From Candidatus Omnitrophota bacterium (lineage in GTDB: Bacteria > Omnitrophota > Gorgyraeia > Gorgyraeales > Gorgyraeaceae), in NCBI GenBank assembly GCA_003485765.1, contig DNHS01000041.1, positions 2,116 to 7,421 of the forward strand: a DNA stretch of 5,306 bases, given 5' to 3'. Positions 1-4,259 of this stretch are shown in pieces; position 1 is the first letter of the stretch; every line of letters starts with the position of its first letter. The notes beneath the pieces are model-generated. The model was not told where the DNA came from. It made no database searches and saw only the letters and a program-made list of their open reading frames with translations. The position numbers were made by a program, and so were the translations under genes.

Positions 1-114
1 GGCAGGGGCTCGTACTCAATGAGATTTTCGCATTATGATGAGGTGCCTGCGAAACAAGCGCAGACGATTATTGCAAAATACCAGGAAACAAGGAAAGAAG
101 AACAGGAGGCTTAA
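1..114 (+). CDS. Elongation factor G-type GTPase, C-terminal end only (partial)
   Basis: An open frame enters from the left edge and ends at TAA 112-114, giving 37 residues. The start of the fragment, GRGSYSMRFSHYDEVPAKQA, resembles the last strand and helix of domain V at the end of EF-G and EF-G-like factors, where a G-R-(G/A)-S-Y-x-M-x-F core is followed by a Y-(D/E)-E-(V/A)-P turn and a closing helix. The tail after that is charged (KEEQEA). EF-G is the ribosomal translocase and also acts in ribosome recycling. The GTPase domain lies outside the window, so canonical EF-G cannot be told from an EF-G2-like paralogue. The stop is only 2 bases before the yebC start and the yebC Shine-Dalgarno site lies in its last codons, so the two genes are probably co-transcribed. 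Confidence 0.72.
   Translation, partial: GRGSYSMRFSHYDEVPAKQAQTIIAKYQETRKEEQEA
104..109 (+). promoter_or_regulatory. Shine-Dalgarno site of yebC
   Basis: AGGAGG lies 7 bases before the ATG at 117, a near-ideal ribosome binding site. It sits inside the last codons of the upstream EF-G-like gene and fixes the yebC start. Confidence 0.85.
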
Positions 115-116
115 AC

Positions 117-860
117 ATGTCTGGTCATTCAAAATGGGCTACAATTAAGCACAAAAAAGCAGCAACGGATGCAAAAAGAGGCAATCTATTTACAAAACTT
201 ATCAGGGAAGTAACTGTTGCTGCGAAGAATGGCGGCGGAGATTCTACTACAAACGTAAGGTTAAGAACGGCTGTTGACAGGGCAAAGCAGTCCAGCATGC
301 CTCAGGATAATATCGACCGCGCAATCAAAAAAGGCACAGGAGAACTGGAGGGTGTTACTTACGAGGAATTCACCATAGAAGGTTATGGCGCAGGAGGCGT
401 TGCAATAATGGCGGAGCTTTTAACTGATAATAAAAACCGCACAACAGCAGATATAAGGAATATATTTTCAAAAAAGAACGGCAATATAGCAGGCGCAGGC
501 TCTGTCAGCTGGATGTTCCAGAAAAAAGGTTACATAGAAATAGACAGGAAAGCCAATCCTGATGAAGATAAGATAATGGGCATAGTTCTGGACGCCGGCG
601 CCCAGGATATGCAGACAGAAGAAGACGTGTACGCAGTAACTACTGATGCAAGGGATTTAGAGACTGTCAGGAAGGCGCTTGAAAATAATAAAATAAAGAT
701 AAAATCTAGCGAGATTACAATGATACCTTCTACTATCATAAAGCTGGAAGGCGAAGCGGCAAAGCAAGTTATAGGGCTAGTAGAAGCGCTTGAAGAGCAT
801 GATGATGTTCAGAATGTTTATGCCAATTTCGATGTTCCTGATGACTTACTGGAAGGCTAA
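117..860 (+). CDS. yebC: YebC/TACO1 family translation-associated protein
   Basis: This is a 247-residue cytoplasmic protein of the usual family length. Hallmarks in order are the N-terminal GHSKWATIKHKKAATDAKRG block (residues 3-22) followed by NLFTKLIREV, MPQDNIDRAIKKGTGE (61-76), YEEFTIEGYGAGGVAIMAE (82-100), DNKNRTTADIRNIFSK (104-119) and GSVSWMF (128-134). The C-terminal part ends in the typical acidic segment around EALEEHDDVQNVYANFDVPD. The family was long annotated as a transcriptional regulator. More recent work on YebC and mitochondrial TACO1 points to a ribosome-associated role in relieving stalling, for example at proline runs. Its place directly after an EF-G-type gene fits a translation role, but that is inference. 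In many bacteria yebC is followed by ruvC-ruvA-ruvB; here it is followed by an inverted repeat and queH. Confidence 0.96.
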   Translation: MSGHSKWATIKHKKAATDAKRGNLFTKLIREVTVAAKNGGGDSTTNVRLRTAVDRAKQSSMPQDNIDRAIKKGTGELEGVTYEEFTIEGYGAGGVAIMAELLTDNKNRTTADIRNIFSKKNGNIAGAGSVSWMFQKKGYIEIDRKANPDEDKIMGIVLDAGAQDMQTEEDVYAVTTDARDLETVRKALENNKIKIKSSEITMIPSTIIKLEGEAAKQVIGLVEALEEHDDVQNVYANFDVPDDLLEG

Positions 861-863
861 ATG

Positions 864-908
864 TAAACAACTTTACATTTTGACATTGTCGATTTGTAAA
901 GTTGTTTA
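864..908. repeat. AT-rich perfect inverted repeat after yebC (14-bp arms)
   Basis: The arms TAAACAACTTTACA (864-877) and TGTAAAGTTGTTTA (895-908) are exact reverse complements around a 17-base loop. The repeat begins 3 bases after the yebC stop and ends 15 bases before the queH ATG. RNA from either strand would form a hairpin, but no T-run follows on the + strand, so it does not look like a classical intrinsic terminator. The loop contains TTGACA (880-885), a consensus -35 hexamer, without a convincing -10 at normal spacing. It may be a miniature mobile element or a processing hairpin. A similar palindrome lies on the other side of queH. Confidence 0.8.
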
Positions 909-923
909 GGATTAAGTTTTATC

Positions 924-1475
924 ATGAAATTATTGTTGCATATCTGTTGCGGGCCTTGCGCGTTGTATCCTGTAAAAGAGCTTCTTAATAAAAAATTTGA
1001 TAAAATCACAGGGTTTTTTTATAATCCAAATATACATCCGCCCAGCGAATATAAAAGGCGGAAAGATGCTCTGTATGAGGCAAGTAGGGAACAGGCATGC
1101 TTGTCCCCTACAGGATTTGAAATAATATATCCTGAATATAAAATGGAGGAATATTTTAGAGCTGTTTTATTAAAGGAGGATTCTCCTGAAAGATGTTCGC
1201 TTTGTTGGGAATTAAGGCTTTCTGAAACAGCGAATTTTGCAAAAAACAATGGTTTTGACGCTTTTACAACCACACTTCTTATAAGCCCATATCAGAATCA
1301 TGAAAAGGTTAAAAATATAGGTGAAAGTATAGCGGAAGAAAAGGGCATTCAGTTTTACTATCAGGACTTCAGGCCAGGTTTTAAAGACGGGCAAGAACAG
1401 GCAAGAAAAGAAAATCTATACAGGCAGAAATATTGCGGGTGCGTGTTTTCAGAGTTAGAACGCGTAAAGATTTAA
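924..1475 (+). CDS. queH: Epoxyqueuosine reductase QueH (former DUF208)
   Basis: A 183-residue protein of the usual QueH size. QueH reduces epoxyqueuosine in tRNA to queuosine, the last step of the pathway, and replaces the cobalamin-dependent QueG. The cysteine set of the family is visible: HICCGPC at 6-12 (C8, C9, C12), RCSLCWELRL at 90-99 (C91, C94) and the C-terminal YCGC at 170-173 (C171, C173). These supply ligands for the iron-sulfur and iron centre. Also typical are the FFYNPNIHPPSEYKRR stretch (31-46) and TTTLLISPYQNHEKV (115-129). There is no signal peptide or membrane segment. Only a weak AGGA (908-911), 12 bases upstream, could serve as ribosome binding site, but the start is supported by the MKLLLHICC N-terminus. 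Placement near queA and tgt supports the queuosine role. It is flanked by two AT-rich palindromes. Confidence 0.95.
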   Translation: MKLLLHICCGPCALYPVKELLNKKFDKITGFFYNPNIHPPSEYKRRKDALYEASREQACLSPTGFEIIYPEYKMEEYFRAVLLKEDSPERCSLCWELRLSETANFAKNNGFDAFTTTLLISPYQNHEKVKNIGESIAEEKGIQFYYQDFRPGFKDGQEQARKENLYRQKYCGCVFSELERVKI

Positions 1476-1482
1476 TATCCTC

Positions 1483-1519
1483 AATGTTACAAAACAAGTC
1501 ATACTCGTTTTGTAACATT
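1483..1519. repeat. AT-rich perfect inverted repeat after queH (13-bp arms)
   Basis: The arms AATGTTACAAAAC (1483-1495) and GTTTTGTAACATT (1507-1519) are exact reverse complements around an 11-base loop, starting 7 bases after the queH stop. No T-run follows on the + strand; the next bases are purine- and A-rich. It may stabilise or terminate the queH transcript, but it matches the style of the 864-908 palindrome and could instead be a miniature mobile-element remnant. Confidence 0.8.
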
Positions 1520-1530
1520 AGATTAAAAAA

Positions 1531-1649
1531 ATGATTGGTTTTGGGAAAATATTAATATTTTTAGGGGGCATTTTATCCCATTAGCAACATCAATCCTTTT
1601 AAGCGTCGCGTTTTCCATTATAATGCTCTTCATGGGCCGCAAACAATGA
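1531..1649 (+). pseudogene. Decayed DUF2905-like small membrane protein gene (internal deletion and frameshift)
   Basis: Two pieces in different frames resemble the two ends of DUF2905 proteins, membrane proteins of about 70 residues and unknown function. From ATG 1531 one frame reads MIGFGKILIFLGGIL and stops at TAG 1582-1584, like the family's first membrane helix. A second frame reads IPLATSILLSVAFSIIMLF and ends MGRKQ at TGA 1647-1649, like the family's conserved FPLATS plus second membrane helix. The middle part, with the usual LPGD-type motif, is missing, so the locus spans only 119 bases where about 210 would be expected. The final TGA overlaps the queA ATG in an ATGA arrangement, which suggests an intact ancestor was translationally coupled to queA. 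The family call rests on memory of short motifs. A sequencing or assembly deletion is the main alternative, and a random match is possible. Confidence 0.55.
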
Positions 1650-2788
1650 AATTATCTGATTTTGACTACAATCTCCCAAAGGAATTGATTGCGCAGTATC
1701 CTACTGAAAAACGGGATGAGTCAAGGCTTTTGGTCTTACATAAAGATACAGGAGAAATTGAACACAGGATTTTCAGGGATATAATAGAATATCTTAATCC
1801 GGGAGATTTGTTAGTATTGAATAATACAAAAGTTCTGCCGGCGAGACTGATGGGCAGGAAGGATACGGGTGGGAAGATAGAAGCGCTGGTTTTGAATATA
1901 GGCATAGAGCATAGAGCAGAGGGCATAGGAGAAAGAGATGAATATGAAGCGCTTTTGAAACCCGCAAGAGGATGCAAGATTGGGAGTAAGATTATATTTG
2001 GCGACGGAGAATTAAATGCCGAGGTTACCAGGATAGAAAACGGCAGGAGATTTTTGAAGTTTGATTGTAATAGCAATTTAGAAAAGGCGCTAAATAAATT
2101 AGGCCAGATGCCTTTGCCGCCGTATATAAAACGCCAAACAAATGATTCCGATATAGAGAGATATCAAACAGTTTACGCGTCTAAAAATGGCGCTGTGGCA
2201 GCTCCTACAGCAGGGCTGCATTTTACAAAAAAACTTTTGGAAGAAATTTCTGAAAAGAGAGTGGATGTGGAATATGTTACGCTTCATGTTGGGTATGGGA
2301 CATTTAAACCTGTTAGTAATGAAAATATAACAGAACATGAAATGGAAAAAGAATATTTTGAGATAGAAAGAAAAGTTACAGAGGCTATAAAAAATAAAAA
2401 AGGCAGATTAATTGCTGTTGGAACAACAAGCGTAAGGGTATTGGAGTCAAAAGAGATTGCTTCGTCCTTCGACAAAAGCTCAGGACGAAGTCCTGAGCGT
2501 AGTCGAAGGGCTTCGCTCGTTTCACTCGCTCGCAATGACGTAGAAGGTGGTCATTGCGAGGCGAAGCCGAAGCAATCTCATAATGGCTGGACAAGCTTGT
2601 TTATATATCCTGGCTATAAATTTAAAGCTGTTGACGCGCTTTTGACAAATTTTCATCTCCCAAAGACAACGCTTTTAATGCTTGTAGCAGCATTTTGCGG
2701 AAGAGAACTTTTATTTAAAACGTATCAGGAAGCAATAAGAGAAAAGTATAGATTTTATTCGTATGGGGATACGATGTTAATAATTTAA
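1646..2788 (+). CDS. queA: S-adenosylmethionine:tRNA ribosyltransferase-isomerase QueA, with repeat-encoded insertion
   Basis: QueA moves the ribosyl part of S-adenosylmethionine onto 7-aminomethyl-7-deazaguanine in tRNA, giving epoxyqueuosine. The family signature runs the full length: FDYNLPKELIAQYP (6-19), DLLVLNNTKVLPARL (54-68), QMPLPPYIKR (154-163), YQTVYASKNGAVAAPTAGLHF (173-193), LHVGYGTFKPV (213-223), AVGTTSVRVLES (257-268), FIYPGYKFKAVDALLTNFHL (319-338) and the terminal YRFYSYGDTML. The protein has 380 residues against roughly 340 usually. The excess is explained by about 42 residues (270-311) encoded by a composite palindromic repeat, plus a short heptamer-repeat segment around residues 86-95. 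Both are read in frame with no stop, and everything after them is well conserved, so the protein is probably functional, with the insertion in a length-variable loop. No clear ribosome binding site is seen; the start overlaps the stop of the DUF2905 remnant. It is followed 3 bases later by tgt. Confidence 0.96.
   Translation: MKLSDFDYNLPKELIAQYPTEKRDESRLLVLHKDTGEIEHRIFRDIIEYLNPGDLLVLNNTKVLPARLMGRKDTGGKIEALVLNIGIEHRAEGIGERDEYEALLKPARGCKIGSKIIFGDGELNAEVTRIENGRRFLKFDCNSNLEKALNKLGQMPLPPYIKRQTNDSDIERYQTVYASKNGAVAAPTAGLHFTKKLLEEISEKRVDVEYVTLHVGYGTFKPVSNENITEHEMEKEYFEIERKVTEAIKNKKGRLIAVGTTSVRVLESKEIASSFDKSSGRSPERSRRASLVSLARNDVEGGHCEAKPKQSHNGWTSLFIYPGYKFKAVDALLTNFHLPKTTLLMLVAAFCGRELLFKTYQEAIREKYRFYSYGDTMLII
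1901..1928. repeat. Heptamer tandem array inside queA (4 x 7 bp)
   Basis: Four imperfect 7-base units, GGCATAG AGCATAG AGCAGAG GGCATAG, lie head to tail. They encode GIEHRAEGI in QueA, between the LVLNI strand and the EALLKPAR strand, where family members normally have a short turn. This looks like a small repeat expansion within the coding sequence. Confidence 0.75.
2453..2579. repeat. Composite palindromic repeat element read in frame within queA
   Basis: The outer palindrome has three paired blocks: 2453-2464 (GAGATTGCTTCG) with 2568-2579, 2510-2516 (GCTTCGC) with 2561-2567, and 2529-2539 (CTCGCAATGAC) with 2550-2560, closing on a 10-base loop at 2540-2549. All paired blocks are exact reverse complements. 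The left arm is interrupted twice, by a 45-base second hairpin (2465-2509) and by 12 extra bases (2517-2528). The arm sequence resembles a dispersed REP-like palindrome that I recall from many uncultured-bacterium genomes; no search was possible here. It encodes QueA residues 270-311 with no stop codon. Confidence 0.88.
2465..2509. repeat. Second hairpin element nested in the left arm of the queA palindrome
   Basis: This 45-base block contains its own hairpin: CCTTCGAC (2466-2473) pairs with GTCGAAGG (2502-2509), and GCTCAGGA (2478-2485) pairs with TCCTGAGC (2491-2498), with a small internal loop and a 5-base CGAAG apex. The outer palindrome's right arm runs continuously across the point matching this block, so the block is extra in the left arm. 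It is flanked on both sides by GCTTCG. Its length is a multiple of three, so it adds 15 codons without changing the frame. Confidence 0.85.
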
Positions 2789-2791
2789 AAT

Positions 2792-3913
2792 ATGTTCAAA
2801 ATAATTCATAAAGATAAGTTTACGAATGCAAGGGCAGGGGTAATAGAGACTGCGCATGGAGATATTGAGACGCCTGTATTTATGCCTGTCGGCACCCAGG
2901 CAACAGTTAAAGCGTTGTCAAGCGAGGACGTGAAATATTGCGGGGCGAGCGTAATCCTGGGGAATACCTATCATTTATATCTCAGGCCAGGCATGGAGAT
3001 TATTAAGAATGCGGGCGGGCTTCATAAATTTATGTCTTGGGATAAGACAATACTCACAGATAGCGGAGGATTTCAGGTATTCAGCCTGGCAACGTTGATG
3101 AAGGTTAAAGAAGAGGGGGTTGAGTTTAATTCTCATGTAGACGGTTCTAGGCATTTTTTAACGCCTGAAAAAGTTGTGCAGCTTCAACATGAATTAGGAA
3201 GCGATATAATGATGCCGCTGGATGAGTGCCTGCATTATCCTAGCGCTAAGGATAAAGCAGAGCAGTCGCTTGCATTGACGAATAGATGGGCGAAGAGGTC
3301 GAAAGAAGAATTTAGCCGTGTTAGTGAAAGGTGTAAAGTGAAAGGTGAAAGGTTGCTATTTGGAATAGTACAGGGGAGCACGTATCCAGATTTGCGTAAG
3401 AGGGCGGCAGAGGAACTTGTAGATATGAATTTCGACGGATATTCTATTGGCGGCTTAAGCGTAGGAGAGCCGGCTGAACTTATGTATGAAATGATGGAAA
3501 ATGCTGTGAGATATTTGCCTCTAGATAAGCCGCGATATACAATGGGAGTTGGCATGCCGCATGATTTTTTTGAGGCAATAGAGATGGGCATTGATATGTT
3601 TGACTGCGTTGTGCCTACCAGAAACGCCAGGAATGGAGCAGCGTATACGAACGAAGGAAGGCTTATAATAAGGAACGGAGAATATTCCAAGGACCTGAGG
3701 CCTTTGAGCGAAAGTTGCAGCTGTATTGTCTGTAAAAACTATTCCCGCTCATACATAAGGCATCTATTTAATACAGAAGAAATATTGGGGCTAAGACTTA
3801 CTTCTTTACATAATGTATATTTTTATGTAAACTTATTAGATAGGATTCGCGAGGCAATTAACGAGGACAGGTTTTTGGAACTGAAAAAGGAATTTAAGGA
3901 TAAAACATTTTAG
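2792..3913 (+). CDS. tgt: tRNA-guanine transglycosylase (queuine/preQ1 tRNA-ribosyltransferase)
   Basis: Tgt exchanges guanine-34 in the anticodon of Asp, Asn, His and Tyr tRNAs for preQ1, the step before QueA. The 373-residue length is normal. Active-site elements are present: TDSGGFQVFSL with general acid/base D90, DEC (144-146), GIVQG (191-195), the substrate-binding GGLSVGE (220-226) and the nucleophile aspartate D271 in MFDCVVPTRNARNG. The zinc site is complete, with C309, C311 and C314 (CSCIVC) and H340 in LTSLHN. The start lies 3 bases after queA and has no obvious Shine-Dalgarno site, suggesting coupled translation. Residues around 176-188 (RVSERCKVKGERL) are a few longer than usual and are encoded by a heptamer tandem repeat; the sequence rejoins the conserved LFGIVQGS at once, so activity should be kept. 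Confidence 0.97.
   Translation: MFKIIHKDKFTNARAGVIETAHGDIETPVFMPVGTQATVKALSSEDVKYCGASVILGNTYHLYLRPGMEIIKNAGGLHKFMSWDKTILTDSGGFQVFSLATLMKVKEEGVEFNSHVDGSRHFLTPEKVVQLQHELGSDIMMPLDECLHYPSAKDKAEQSLALTNRWAKRSKEEFSRVSERCKVKGERLLFGIVQGSTYPDLRKRAAEELVDMNFDGYSIGGLSVGEPAELMYEMMENAVRYLPLDKPRYTMGVGMPHDFFEAIEMGIDMFDCVVPTRNARNGAAYTNEGRLIIRNGEYSKDLRPLSESCSCIVCKNYSRSYIRHLFNTEEILGLRLTSLHNVYFYVNLLDRIREAINEDRFLELKKEFKDKTF
3324..3351. repeat. Heptamer tandem array inside tgt (4 x 7 bp)
   Basis: Units GTGAAAG GTGTAAA GTGAAAG GTGAAAG follow one another directly. They encode the basic stretch SERCKVKGER in Tgt, between the RWAKRSKEEF helix and the LFGIVQGS strand, a surface-loop position that is shorter in the E. 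coli enzyme. Confidence 0.75.
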
Positions 3914-3941
3914 CAGGGGACGGTTTGAAACCGTCCCCTGC
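3913..3941. repeat. GC-rich near-perfect palindrome touching the tgt stop codon
   Basis: The arms GCAGGGGACGGTTT (3913-3926) and AAACCGTCCCCTGC (3928-3941) are exact reverse complements around a single central base. The first base is the G of the tgt TAG stop. No T-run follows, so a classical intrinsic terminator is unlikely, though a strong RNA hairpin between tgt and yajC is expected and could affect mRNA stability or read-through. The GGGGACGGTT...AACCGTCCCC form resembles REP-type palindromes I recall from repeat-rich uncultured bacteria; this is not verified here. Confidence 0.85.
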
Positions 3942-3951
3942 AATACACAAT

Positions 3952-3957
3952 GGGAGG
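3952..3957 (+). promoter_or_regulatory. Shine-Dalgarno site of yajC
   Basis: GGGAGG lies 5 bases before the ATG at 3963, giving yajC its own strong ribosome binding site downstream of the palindrome. It supports this start over the internal Met at residue 9. Confidence 0.8.
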
Positions 3958-3962
3958 ATGAT

Positions 3963-4259
3963 ATGCAAGGTTCTTCAGGCGCAGCAATGATAACAAATTT
4001 TTTACCAATAATATTAATATTTGTAATATTCTATTTCATGCTTATACGTCCGCAGCAGAAAAAACAGAAGGACTATGAAAAGATGCTTTCAGGGCTTAAT
4101 AAGAATGATGAAGTTGTTACTACAGGAGGCATTCACGGCACTATATTGAACGTAAAAGATACCACATTGACTCTTAGGATAGATGACAACGTGAAGATAG
4201 AGATAAATAAAAACGCAATTGGATATGTGAAAAAGAGCCGCGGAGGCACAAATGACTAA
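3963..4259 (+). CDS. yajC: Sec translocon accessory protein YajC
   Basis: A 98-residue single-span inner-membrane protein that associates with SecDF and the SecYEG translocon. A hydrophobic helix (about residues 11-28, FLPIILIFVIFYFMLI) is followed at once by the family motif RPQQKKQKDYEKML (29-42), with positive charges that place the C-terminal part in the cytoplasm. The small soluble domain carries NDEVVTTGGIHGTI (48-61) and DTTLTLRIDDNVKIEINKNAI, typical of the family. Length is normal. The gene overlaps the secD start by 8 bases, so translation of the two is probably coupled. Confidence 0.96.
   Translation: MQGSSGAAMITNFLPIILIFVIFYFMLIRPQQKKQKDYEKMLSGLNKNDEVVTTGGIHGTILNVKDTTLTLRIDDNVKIEINKNAIGYVKKSRGGTND
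4242..4246 (+). promoter_or_regulatory. Shine-Dalgarno site of secD inside the yajC end
   Basis: GGAGG lies within the last codons of yajC, 5 bases before the secD ATG at 4252. It decides that start and supports a real 8-base gene overlap. Confidence 0.8.

Noticed and set aside
530..739. Minus-strand open frame opposite yebC
   Set aside because: It lies wholly opposite a well-conserved gene and shows no family motif or ribosome binding site.
880..908. Promoter for queH using TTGACA (880-885) in the palindrome loop
   Set aside because: The -35 hexamer is perfect, but no sequence 16-18 bases downstream resembles TATAAT (the best candidate there is TGTTTA), so it is not called as a promoter.
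2453..2579. CRISPR array or tRNA-like structure in queA
   Set aside because: There are no regularly spaced direct repeats and no cloverleaf; the structure is a two-arm palindrome with an inserted hairpin.
1666..2594. Minus-strand open frames opposite queA
   Set aside because: They are complementary shadows of queA; their odd repeated residues (for example SPMPSALCSMP) come from reading the heptamer repeat and the palindrome on the other strand.
3235..3690. Minus-strand 151-codon open frame opposite tgt
   Set aside because: The + strand here encodes the conserved core of Tgt, including its nucleophile; the reverse frame has no recognisable motif.
3913..3950. Intrinsic terminator after tgt
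   Set aside because: The hairpin is strong, but the bases after it (AATACACAATGGG) contain no T-run, and yajC follows within 22 bases of it.
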